From: G051132615 sp051132615
GTDB taxonomy: Bacteria; Pseudomonadota; Gammaproteobacteria; Burkholderiales; Neisseriaceae
Direction of reading: 5' to 3'
Assembly (NCBI RefSeq): GCF_051132615.1
Contig: NZ_CP152375.1
Span: 744,001 to 808,000, forward strand
Length of the DNA stretch: 64,000 bases
Below, piece after piece: positions 34,130 through 41,715 of this stretch. How positions within the stretch are numbered: the stretch's first letter is position 1; each line of letters begins with the position of its first letter. The notes under the pieces were generated by a model that did no database searches, had not been told where the DNA came from, and was given only the letters and a program-made list of their open reading frames with translations. The translations under genes were made by a program, and so were the position numbers.

Positions 34130-34810
34130 TTAATGATTGTTTTTAGGTAACCATGTTTCACAGCTATTAATCATCAATTGTACATTTTCGATAAACTTAC
34201 CAATATGTAACCCATCACATACAGCATGATGAATTTGAATAGCCAGTGGCATTAAGATTTTACCATTGTCTTCTATATATTTACCAATAGTAAATATGGG
34301 ACGCAAATATGTACCTTCTGAAAAAACATTAATATTAAAAGCGCTAAACTGAACCCATGGAATACTTGATACAGTAAAAATATTTACAGGATAATCTTGT
34401 TGAGGTGCAAAAGAGCCTGTACAAAATTGATTGATATCGTCAATACAATGTTTGTAAAATGCTTCAAATGAATCAGAATGAGCAGTCCATACTGAAGAAA
34501 ACGTTTCTGTCTCTTGATTTAAGGTCGTATAAAGGGGATTTACTGTATCCCAATATCCTAAACGACCTTCTTGATCAAGGCTCATCTTGAATTCTGGACA
34601 ATGATTAACAGCGCAAGACAAAATATAAATCTGTGTAGGATAAGCTTTGAGGCCAAGCTCTTTAAGCATGCTACGCAATTTTGTGATATCGATATTCACC
34701 ACCATACTATAGGAGCAACACACTTTATTCATATAGTATTCAAAGTGTTCTTTTCTATGCCAAGTTTCAGTGTTGATTAAATGAAACTTTATCTGTTTTT
34801 TATCCACCAC
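34130..34810 (-). CDS. cat: Type A chloramphenicol O-acetyltransferase
   Basis: A 226-residue protein of normal CAT length. The active-site motif HHAVCDG (residues 194-200) matches HHxxxDG, with His 195 as catalytic base. The N-terminal FHLINTETWHRKEHFEYY and central VSSIPWVQFSAFNIN segments are also typical of the CatA trimer family. It acetylates chloramphenicol with acetyl-CoA in the cytoplasm. It is the first gene inside the right unit of the island, thus mobile-element cargo. It lacks an obvious attenuation leader. Whether it confers resistance depends on expression. Confidence 0.92.
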   Translation of the reverse strand: MVDKKQIKFHLINTETWHRKEHFEYYMNKVCCSYSMVVNIDITKLRSMLKELGLKAYPTQIYILSCAVNHCPEFKMSLDQEGRLGYWDTVNPLYTTLNQETETFSSVWTAHSDSFEAFYKHCIDDINQFCTGSFAPQQDYPVNIFTVSSIPWVQFSAFNINVFSEGTYLRPIFTIGKYIEDNGKILMPLAIQIHHAVCDGLHIGKFIENVQLMINSCETWLPKNNH

Positions 34811-34917
34811 ACACTCCTATCAAAATAAGTTTTTATATCATAAGCTACTGAAAAAAATTGACCATATCGAACAACAATCATTTTTCCATTTGCATGGAAT
34901 TTTAGACTAAATTCTAT

Positions 34918-34947
34918 TCTATACTTATTTTTGTAGCTTTAGATAAA
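34918..34947 (+). repeat. Island repeat, copy at 39718-39749
   Basis: TCTATACTTATTTTTGTAGC and the next ten bases recur at 39718-39749 (with one extra T and two changes), just upstream of the integrase start. A shorter relative, TCTATACTTATTATTGGCTA, occurs near 33621. The sequence is probably the old int-proximal end of an element, so 34.9 kb may be a buried junction. Confidence 0.55.
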
Positions 34948-35085
34948 TAAGATGTGTGACAGACTTTCTTTGGCTGATTGACTTTCAAATATTGCGTGGT
35001 ATTTTTTCAAGCAAAAAGGTTTGTTTTTATCATATACTGTATAAATATATTTATCTAAAACAGATAAGAAAAATAAGAGCCATTT

Positions 35086-35523
35086 ATGATTAAAAAGTTA
35101 ACCAATGTCACACTCAATCACAATAAGATAGAAATTGATGGTATCGATAGTTTGGTTCGTGTTGAGGGCGTATGGTTAGAGGCTGCTCTTTTATTTGATG
35201 AACGTTATATTTTATTATTTCTCACCGATGATTGTCCATTTGAAGAGACTTTATTCATTTATCTGATGGATACTCAACAAAACTGTATTGTTGATAAAGC
35301 GAGAATATTTCAGATATACAGTCCCGGAATCTTCACTGATTTAATCATTCACTCTGAAAACACAATTTCTTTTGAATTTATGGCAGAAGGGGGTTGGACT
35401 TTAGAATTATTTAAGACACCGAAAAAATCAATCCGCCATTTATTCTCTAGCACACTATCTTTAGTCGTCAAACGTCCTTTTTCATTATCTCGATATTTTA
35501 ATGTGACTATGAATACACAATAA
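35086..35523 (+). CDS. Unknown 145-residue protein upstream of toxin 2
   Basis: A soluble, beta-rich protein with no recognised motif; it opens IKKLTNVTLNHNKIEIDGID, has an acidic middle (LLFLTDDCPFEETLF) and a basic C-terminal end (KKSIRHLFSS). AAGAG lies before the ATG. It is present only in front of the HNH toxin, not in front of toxin 1. It could be an adaptor, a chaperone, an orphan immunity protein, or unrelated cargo. Coding is supported by length and normal codon use. Confidence 0.55.
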   Translation: MIKKLTNVTLNHNKIEIDGIDSLVRVEGVWLEAALLFDERYILLFLTDDCPFEETLFIYLMDTQQNCIVDKARIFQIYSPGIFTDLIIHSENTISFEFMAEGGWTLELFKTPKKSIRHLFSSTLSLVVKRPFSLSRYFNVTMNTQ

Positions 35524-35546
35524 TGTTTCTTTAGACTTACCATAAT

Positions 35547-35667
35547 CGTTGTACCAATACAGCATAAGTGAGTTTAATTTGATTGTTTTTCTATTTTTTA
35601 AACATGCAGCATATTAGCTATTGTACAATCTGGCTTATTATTCACCCCTCCTCCATCTTATTACTTC
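35547..35667 (+). repeat. Conserved leader before toxin 2 (copy at 28508-28629)
   Basis: Second copy of the toxin leader, with homology continuing into the coding region. It contains ATTGTACAAT at 35619-35628, which is ATTATACAAT in the other copy. No ribosome binding site precedes the ATG at 35668. Confidence 0.7.
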
Positions 35668-37938
35668 ATGGAACGCCCACGCCTAGAAATCGACTTAGAA
35701 ATCTTGCAACAGCAACGCTGGCAGCAAGAGCAAGAAGAACAGCAGCGTATAGGGCAAAAACTCCCAGAAGCAATCGAGGACGTGCAAGATCATCTCAATC
35801 AAAATAATTTACTTAAAGAGTTTCCCCAAGAACAACAAAAGCAATTAACCGAGGCTTTAGCGGTAGAAGTCGCTAAAAAGAAGCATTTCGATAAAATTGA
35901 TGGAGTCGGGCTATCCAAAGATGGCAATCATCTGATTGCCCATATCCACAATAATGTGGCGGCTCATCTCAATATTCGTCAAATTCTAACGCAACAACAA
36001 ACTGAACAACAACCAAACCTATTAGAGCGACCTTTACCTGAACCTAAACGGTTAAATGAAATCAATAAACTCATCGATATCTTTAACGTGAATGAGAAGT
36101 TGTCTATTTTTAAACCTAAAGAGCAGCAGACTTTAATGCAAGCAGTTGGTTTTGCTATTGATGACTTTGCAGGGCGTCCGCCTAAAGTTACTTATGTCGA
36201 TATCAATCATGAACAGATGCATTTAGTCGTTGGGGCTTATAATAAAAGCATTAAATTAGACCCTCAGGCGATTCTGGCGCAGAATCAGACTAAAGAAGAT
36301 ATTAAACAAGCGGTACCCGAACAAGAGCCAGAACAAAGCATACGCACCGCCATTGCTAAAAGTGGCGATAGTGGTATGGCGATTGCCAAACAACTAGACC
36401 CAGAGAACCCCGAAGCAGCTTTGGGGCATTTATACCGTTCTGGACAAGTTAAAGATATTCAGCTTAAAGACACGCATCAACATATTGTGCCTAATGTTCA
36501 GCCTAATAAAGAATACAGCTATGATCCCTCTATCTACACGGAACAGGAAAAACAAGACAATGTTCAGTTAGCTCGACAAAAGATGACGGGGCAAACTTTG
36601 GCTAATGAACAGATTGATTTGGCGGCAGAAAGCCTGAAACGACAGCAACATGCTCAATTGGCTCAATTATTTCAAAACATCAATCATCACATCAGCAATA
36701 ACCCTAATATTGTACAAGGCTTAAATAAACTTGATTTAGATAATCTGGTTCAAACAAATCTATCCAGATATCAGAGTACGCCTTTAATCAATAAAAGTGT
36801 TTCGGTTGTAGCCATGTATAAGTTTAGCCAGAGCGAATCTTTACAGGCAGTTATTGACCGCTCTGGGAATCAGTCCAATATAGCAAAAGCCATCAAATTG
36901 GCTGAATATACGGCTCAAAATGTGCCTTTATTTTCTATTCGTCCTTTAACGGCTCAACCGAGCATGATGCCCATTATGAAAATGACGAATCATGAGGGCA
37001 ACCCTTTAACTGAGGAACAACAAAATGCCTACAGTAAAGGGGCTAATGAAGCTATGTTCACTGGTTTAAAGGAAACTTTAGATGATGCGAATTTATTGTC
37101 TAAAGATATTCTGGATACGGTGGGTTATTCTCTATTAGGTGGCTTTTATGATCAGGCAGAAGCCAGTAAAAGCATACAGCGCAATAATGAACGGATTAAT
37201 GGCTTAATTAACTCTGTGCAATTTTTAGCCGGTTCTGCCACAGGTCACTCGATGTATTATTCTGCTCACCCTGATGAGTTGGTCAAGGGTATGAATAATC
37301 TATTGGCTGATCGACAAGAACAGGTACAGCAACTTAAAGCAGAAGGTCGCTATGAAGAGCTAGGCAAAACAGATGGTAAAATCGGGTTTGAGGTACTCTC
37401 TGCTTTTGTGCCTTTGGGAATGACTAAGAAGGTTAAATCTGTATCCAAGGCTGCTGATGTCGCTCAGGATATTAGCCATTCTATTAATCTTGAAAGAAAA
37501 ATTGATAAGTTTGATAGCGAATTGGTTAGAAATTATATTAAAGATATAGAGTTTAATACGGAAAGAAAAATTCATAGTGCTCAGATAGAAAAATTAAAAG
37601 AAGCATTAAGAGATAGAAATTATGAATATTTATCTCCTTTAGAGGTTGCAAAACACAGAGCCGATTTTAATCGGAAAAAAAATAACTTAATTAATGAATG
37701 GGAAAAATCGACTAACCAAAAATGGCCTACCTATTCAGAGGATGTAATTGGGGAAAATGGTAAAATAGTTAGAAAAGCTGGTGATAAATACGATGCTCAT
37801 CATATAATTGAAAACTCTTATGGAGGAAATAATGAGTGGTGGAATATCCACCCAGCCAAATTTCCAAATGAACATCAGGGTGGTATTCACAGATCAGGTT
37901 CTCCTGCAAGAGAAATATTTGGCAAGGGGAAGGAGTAA
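35668..37938 (+). CDS. Polymorphic toxin 2 with HNH/ENDO VII nuclease tip
   Basis: A 756-residue intact toxin. Residues 1-290 repeat the N-terminal module of toxin 1, including two XVIPCD-like repeats (about 45-115 and 145-215), then GLGHLYRSG-type sequence ending near PSIYT. Residues 300-630 are a helical region different from toxin 1, with a glycine- and alanine-rich stretch (QFLAGSATGHSMYY). The tip has DAHHIIE at 709-715 and WWNIHPAKFPNEHQGGIH, the metal-binding core of HNH/ENDO VII nucleases found in polymorphic toxins. No signal peptide or RHS, VgrG or haemagglutinin features are visible. The SMI1/KNR4 immunity gene follows after three bases. Confidence 0.85.
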   Translation: MERPRLEIDLEILQQQRWQQEQEEQQRIGQKLPEAIEDVQDHLNQNNLLKEFPQEQQKQLTEALAVEVAKKKHFDKIDGVGLSKDGNHLIAHIHNNVAAHLNIRQILTQQQTEQQPNLLERPLPEPKRLNEINKLIDIFNVNEKLSIFKPKEQQTLMQAVGFAIDDFAGRPPKVTYVDINHEQMHLVVGAYNKSIKLDPQAILAQNQTKEDIKQAVPEQEPEQSIRTAIAKSGDSGMAIAKQLDPENPEAALGHLYRSGQVKDIQLKDTHQHIVPNVQPNKEYSYDPSIYTEQEKQDNVQLARQKMTGQTLANEQIDLAAESLKRQQHAQLAQLFQNINHHISNNPNIVQGLNKLDLDNLVQTNLSRYQSTPLINKSVSVVAMYKFSQSESLQAVIDRSGNQSNIAKAIKLAEYTAQNVPLFSIRPLTAQPSMMPIMKMTNHEGNPLTEEQQNAYSKGANEAMFTGLKETLDDANLLSKDILDTVGYSLLGGFYDQAEASKSIQRNNERINGLINSVQFLAGSATGHSMYYSAHPDELVKGMNNLLADRQEQVQQLKAEGRYEELGKTDGKIGFEVLSAFVPLGMTKKVKSVSKAADVAQDISHSINLERKIDKFDSELVRNYIKDIEFNTERKIHSAQIEKLKEALRDRNYEYLSPLEVAKHRADFNRKKNNLINEWEKSTNQKWPTYSEDVIGENGKIVRKAGDKYDAHHIIENSYGGNNEWWNIHPAKFPNEHQGGIHRSGSPAREIFGKGKE

Positions 37939-37941
37939 TAA

Positions 37942-38373
37942 ATGTTTGAAGAACTAAAAAATAATTCTAAAAATACTTTTTATAAAGTCACTCAATCTGA
38001 AATAGAAGAGGTAGAAAAAGATTTAGGTTTTTGTTTACCTGATGAATTAAAAGAATTTTACCTAAATATTGGATATGGTTTTATTCATAGCTCTGTTGGT
38101 AATATAAATAGAATTATGGATCCTTATTCAGTTAGAGATTTTAGATTAAGGCAAAATGATTTTGAGTATTATCCAGATATTGAAATTTATGATGATTTTG
38201 AAGAGGGTAAACTTATATTTTTTGAGGCTAACGAAGTGTCCATGTTATCAATAGCAATTGATAATAATAAATCTAGAGCAATATTTTATTATAATGAAGA
38301 AATAGCTACTAATTTTCTTGAGTTTATCAATAAAATTATCATAGATGATACGTTTTACTACAATGCAATTTAA
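37942..38373 (+). CDS. SMI1/KNR4-family immunity protein
   Basis: A 143-residue protein with the SMI1/KNR4 (SUKH) pattern: SEIEEVEKDLGFCLPDELKEFYLNIGYG near the N-terminus, a central acidic loop, and a closing FLEFINKII helix. SUKH proteins are the most common immunity proteins for nuclease toxins of polymorphic systems. It begins three bases after the HNH toxin stop, with GGAG just upstream, so immunity to that nuclease is a firm inference. Confidence 0.88.
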   Translation: MFEELKNNSKNTFYKVTQSEIEEVEKDLGFCLPDELKEFYLNIGYGFIHSSVGNINRIMDPYSVRDFRLRQNDFEYYPDIEIYDDFEEGKLIFFEANEVSMLSIAIDNNKSRAIFYYNEEIATNFLEFINKIIIDDTFYYNAI

Positions 38374-38472
38374 ATATATTTAAACTTGCCATCAAAATGA
38401 CAAAACATTATTTATTGATAAATTCTCTTTTTCCGTTATATTAATAGCACTACAGCAAAATCTGTAGTCGGA

Positions 38473-38599
38473 GTTGACGTTCCGAAGCTCACAGTATCTA
38501 GGTCTATTCCTAGGTATGGTCTGTGCACGCCTTTTATTCTATGGTGGCTCAGGCGGTGCTCCCGTTAGGGAGGCCAGAGCTGTGAGCTGGTACGTCAAC
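38473..38599 (+). ncRNA. Structured RNA candidate resembling phage C4-type antisense RNA
   Basis: A long closing stem is formed by GTTGACGT (38473-38480) with ACGTCAAC (38592-38599) and AGCTCACAG (38486-38494) with CTGTGAGCT (38580-38588). Inside lie TATCTAGG/CCTAGGTA (38495-38502 with 38509-38516, six-base loop) and CTCCC-GTTA-GGGAG near 38560. The region is far more GC-rich and ordered than its surroundings. It sits beside the integrase remnant, where P4/P1-like elements carry C4-type antisense RNAs. The family name is a suggestion from architecture; orientation is assumed. Confidence 0.5.
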
Positions 38600-38618
38600 G
38601 CTGTCTGGGTCACCTCCA

Positions 38619-39569
38619 TTAATGTGACGTTTCTTGGAGGTGGTGAGCCTTTTCATCACAGAGAATTGTTATTATGTCTAAGGGGACAATAAAGGGCGGT
38701 ATTTCGTCATTCAGGGCTCTGACTTTGCGTTTAAGCTGTTTGACGGTTTCAGGGGGAACATTCCATAGACCATGCTCTAAATCAAAATGTTCGGGCTTGG
38801 CTTCTCTGAGTTCGCCTGTTCTGACACCTGTTAGCAATAACAGCCTAATCCCTAGTTGGGTTTGTCTCATACCGTTATAGTGGCGGAGTGCCGCTAAAAA
38901 CTCGGGCAATTCACTCATTTTAAGATAGGGATTATGTTTAGTTGGTTTTTGTGGCATACATAATATGTCTAAATCTGAAACGGGATTGTCTTTAATAAAA
39001 CCCTCAGCTATGGCATGACGAAACAGTTCATTGAGCCAACTTCGGCATTTTTCGGCAATGGATAATGCGCCTCGGTTTTCTATTTTGCGTAATACTCTTA
39101 AGATATGGGGCTTGTCGATTTCATCTAGGTAATGTTCACCTAAAATCGGTAACATATCTTTACTGAGATAGCGTTCTATTTGAATTCGGGTGCTTTGTCT
39201 GCGCGTACTGTCTGCCACGCCTAATTTTTTGAGTTTAAATTCTTTCCAATGCTGGGCAAATTGGGCAAAGGTGAGCATATCTTTATGAGTGCCATATTTG
39301 GCTTGTTGTTTTTTCTTCTGCCGTGGGTCTTTGTTTTGAGCGAGTAAGGCTCTTGCCTCCTCTCTTTTTTCTCGGGCAGTTTTTATGTCTACTTTGGGAT
39401 AGGTACCAAAAGAGATGAGTTTTTGTTTATCTTTCCAGTAAAAACGAAAGTGCCAGACTTTTGTGCCATTGGGTTCGATACGTAAAAATAAGCCGTTTCC
39501 GTCTTTTAGGGTATAGGCTTTGAGTTCGGGTTTGGCATTGCGAATGGTTAAGTTAGATAATAATGTCAT
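38619..39569 (-). pseudogene. int: Truncated P4-type tyrosine integrase
   Basis: A 316-residue protein. It has the DUF4102 arm-binding N-terminus (KPELKAYTLKDGNGLFLRI), a core-binding domain, and the first catalytic block with the active Arg (LLLTGVRTGELREAKPEHFD, about residue 250). After FIVPL it should continue to the His-x-x-Arg, His/Trp and Tyr blocks, but the homologous sequence ends and about 20 unrelated residues follow into the C4-like element. Roughly 80-100 residues are missing, so it cannot catalyse recombination. Its start faces the tRNA-Gly gene at 39852, the normal place for this family. Confidence 0.82.
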
Positions 39570-39717
39570 GTTGATACCTCAATATGTGAACAAATACGTA
39601 AATGAATGTAGATGTTTTGAGGCATAAAATCAGAAAGAATACGATTTTGGAAAATCTGTATTTTTTGAAATACGCAAATAAGTAATCGAACTCAAGATAG
39701 TAAAAAATATACTTATT

Positions 39718-39749
39718 TCTATACTTATTTTTTGTAGCTTTAGGTAAAC
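39718..39749 (+). repeat. Island repeat, copy of 34918-34947
   Basis: Second copy of the TCTATACTTATTTTTGTAGC-type repeat, lying between the integrase start and the tRNA gene. It may contain the integrase promoter or an arm-type site. Confidence 0.5.
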
Positions 39750-39851
39750 AACGAGTAGACGTTAGTGGATAAGAATGTGGTTCAAATGACTGGCTTTATT
39801 GGGTTTTGTAGAAGCTAGTACACCTTATGGAGCGTTCTGTACACTAAGAAC

Positions 39852-39927
39852 TGGAGCGGGAAACGAGGTTCGAACTCGCGACCTCAACCTTGGCAAGGTT
39901 GCGCTCTACCAACTGAGCTATTCCCGC
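39852..39927 (-). tRNA. tRNA-Gly(GCC)
   Basis: A 76-nt tRNA on the minus strand with the CCA encoded. The acceptor GCGGGAA pairs with TTCCCGC, the D arm is AGCTCAGTTGG, the anticodon arm is CCTTGCCAAGG with anticodon GCC, and the T arm contains GTTCGAAC. The discriminator base is T. Its 3' end is the integration site of the adjacent island; the integrated DNA preserves the whole gene. Confidence 0.97.
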
Positions 39928-39941
39928 ATTTGAAGCATTAA

Positions 39942-39971
39942 ATCATGCTAAAAAACTATTGGATAGTTCAA
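39942..39971 (-). promoter_or_regulatory. Promoter of tRNA-Gly
   Basis: On the minus strand TTGAAC (39966-39971) and CATGAT (39942-39947) are 18 bases apart and about 15-45 bases upstream of the tRNA 5' end. The rest of the 39928-40252 gap holds only a 32-codon frame at 40083-40181 with little support. Confidence 0.45.
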
Positions 39972-40252
39972 AAACCACTACTTGCTAACCAATTAAGCTG
40001 GCAATTATATACTTTTTAGCTTTTTATTACAATTGGGGGCTTAGCTATTTTTTATAACTATATAATTTTTTAAATAAAATTTATGTCTAAAAATACCCGT
40101 TTATATCAATTGGAGCAAAATTTAAGGGGAGTATATTCTGCCCCATTTATACTATCACCTATTTTTACACCGAAACAATAAAAATTAAATTTAATCAAAA
40201 CAATTATGATTAAATTACATTATAATCGGCACATTTAAAAATAAGTAAAAAC

Positions 40253-40915
40253 ATGCCCTCTTCTACTTCTAATCGTCGCCCAATTAAAAGCCGAGATGCT
40301 AAACTGGCAAGTAAAGCTGCTATTTGGCTCAATCAAAAAGGTTTTACCCCCAACCAAATTTCTATTGCCAGTGTTTTATTTGCGCTTTTTGGGGCAATGA
40401 ATTTATTTTTATGGACATGGATCGAGAATCCCTTACAACATGTTTTTCCTCTATTTGCTTTAATCGGTATACAAGGGCGTTTGGTTTGTAATTTACTTGA
40501 TGGTATGGTGGCTATTGAAGGGGGTAAAAGCACCCGATCAGGTGAATTATTTAATGATATTCCCGATAGAATAGCCGATTGTTTGTTATTTATTGCTGCT
40601 GGATACGCGGCAAGCACTTTTATTTCATGGGCTTATTTAATAGGTTATTTTGCGGCTATTTTTGCTGTACTTACTGCTTATGTAAGGGTTTTAGGAGCAT
40701 CTATGGGGGCACCAGTAAGCTTTAGGGGGCCAATGGCAAAACAACACCGTATGGCGGTTTTAAGCTTCATGTGCTTAATGAGTTGTTTTGAACCTATCTG
40801 GTGGGAAAAAGGGATTGCTTTTTTTATTGGTATAATGATCATTATGTTGGGTAGTTTGCTGACCACTTGGTTACGCATAAAAGATATTTATGATTTCTTT
40901 GAAAAAACAGCATAA
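40253..40915 (+). CDS. CDP-alcohol phosphatidyltransferase family protein
   Basis: A 220-residue membrane protein with about six helices. The catalytic region reads DGMVAIEGGKSTRSGELFNDIPDRIAD (residues about 82-108), a variant of the DGxxAR...G...D...D motif in which Arg is replaced by Ile and an SGE/ND pair appears, as in the YnbA-like subgroup. It joins a CDP-activated lipid to an alcohol; the substrates are unknown. First chromosomal gene outside the island, transcribed away from it. Confidence 0.85.
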   Translation: MPSSTSNRRPIKSRDAKLASKAAIWLNQKGFTPNQISIASVLFALFGAMNLFLWTWIENPLQHVFPLFALIGIQGRLVCNLLDGMVAIEGGKSTRSGELFNDIPDRIADCLLFIAAGYAASTFISWAYLIGYFAAIFAVLTAYVRVLGASMGAPVSFRGPMAKQHRMAVLSFMCLMSCFEPIWWEKGIAFFIGIMIIMLGSLLTTWLRIKDIYDFFEKTA

Positions 40916-40920
40916 ATAGA

Positions 40921-41403
40921 TTATTGGTATAGCTGACCTTGATACTTTAACCAGCCACCTTGACGACGGCCTTTCGGATCATGATGAGTCCAATGAATGA
41001 CCCCACCCTTTTTATTCCAAACATATTCACCCGCAAACTCGATATTGTGTCCTTTTTGTAAAGCCTCTATTTTAGGGGCTAAATCGATATTATGGGCAAC
41101 CAATAGTGTGTACCCAGATTCAATACGAATAATAAATCGTTGATGTCTGGAACCATGGTTATCATCAGGTAGGATTTTTTCGACAATACCACGCCCGTGA
41201 ACAGGCACATTATGTAATTGTTGCTCGATTGCTTGTTCTAAAAGTTCATTATGTTCTGGGCGTTCAATAGCTGTGGTCTCTGAAACCACCAAGGGAACAT
41301 TTGTTGTTCCTTCAATTGCTCGTTGGTTAGCAAACTGTTCTGAGGCATACCAACCAACTGCTAGAACAACCGCAACAACAATGATTGAAATGTATTTATT
41401 CAT
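40921..41403 (-). CDS. DUF3465 family protein
   Basis: A 160-residue protein with an N-terminal transmembrane or signal segment (residues 3-22) and a small beta-barrel domain. It has VHGRGIVEKILPDDNHGSRHQRFIIRI and a final GGVIHWTHHDPKGRR, the conserved pattern of DUF3465. The domain resembles OB-fold proteins; function is unknown. Third gene of a minus-strand operon after the LLM oxidoreductase and DUF3861 genes; the previous stop and this ATG are directly adjacent. Confidence 0.78.
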   Translation of the reverse strand: MNKYISIIVVAVVLAVGWYASEQFANQRAIEGTTNVPLVVSETTAIERPEHNELLEQAIEQQLHNVPVHGRGIVEKILPDDNHGSRHQRFIIRIESGYTLLVAHNIDLAPKIEALQKGHNIEFAGEYVWNKKGGVIHWTHHDPKGRRQGGWLKYQGQLYQ

Positions 41404-41706
41404 TTATTCTGATTTTACCGATGATTTTAGTTTTTTCATAAATTGCATAAATTGTGGCTGAAACTCTTCAAACAAGTCATGATTTTTATTTTTTAACATT
41501 ACTTCACTAAACAGTTTTAAACCAATGGCCATTTCAATGGCTTCTGACTCTTTTTCGAAAAGCCCTTTAGATTTAATGCTTTCAATGATATCAAATATAT
41601 TGTCATGATTTTCAAATTGAAACATTAATGGCTCGTATGCCATTTGCTGCCCTTCTTTATCAGTTAGTGCAGTTAGTTTTAGTTGATATTGATAATGTTT
41701 ACTCAC
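41404..41706 (-). CDS. DUF3861 family protein
   Basis: A 100-residue protein starting at GTG 41706, which is preceded by AAGGAG. The pattern YQYQLKLTAL...LMFQFENHDNIFDIIESIK and the helical C-terminus fit DUF3861, a small family of unknown function. It lies between the LLM oxidoreductase (9 bases upstream) and DUF3465 genes in one operon. Confidence 0.75.
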   Translation of the reverse strand: MSKHYQYQLKLTALTDKEGQQMAYEPLMFQFENHDNIFDIIESIKSKGLFEKESEAIEMAIGLKLFSEVMLKNKNHDLFEEFQPQFMQFMKKLKSSVKSE

Positions 41707-41715
41707 ATAATCTCC

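Noticed and set aside
38474..38692. A 72-codon plus-strand frame across the C4-like element
   Set aside because: It follows the paired stems and overlaps the integrase end; no start context. Better explained as structured RNA.
40083..40181. A 32-codon frame between tRNA-Gly and the CDP-alcohol transferase
   Set aside because: No convincing ribosome binding site or recognisable pattern; could be chance in AT-rich DNA.
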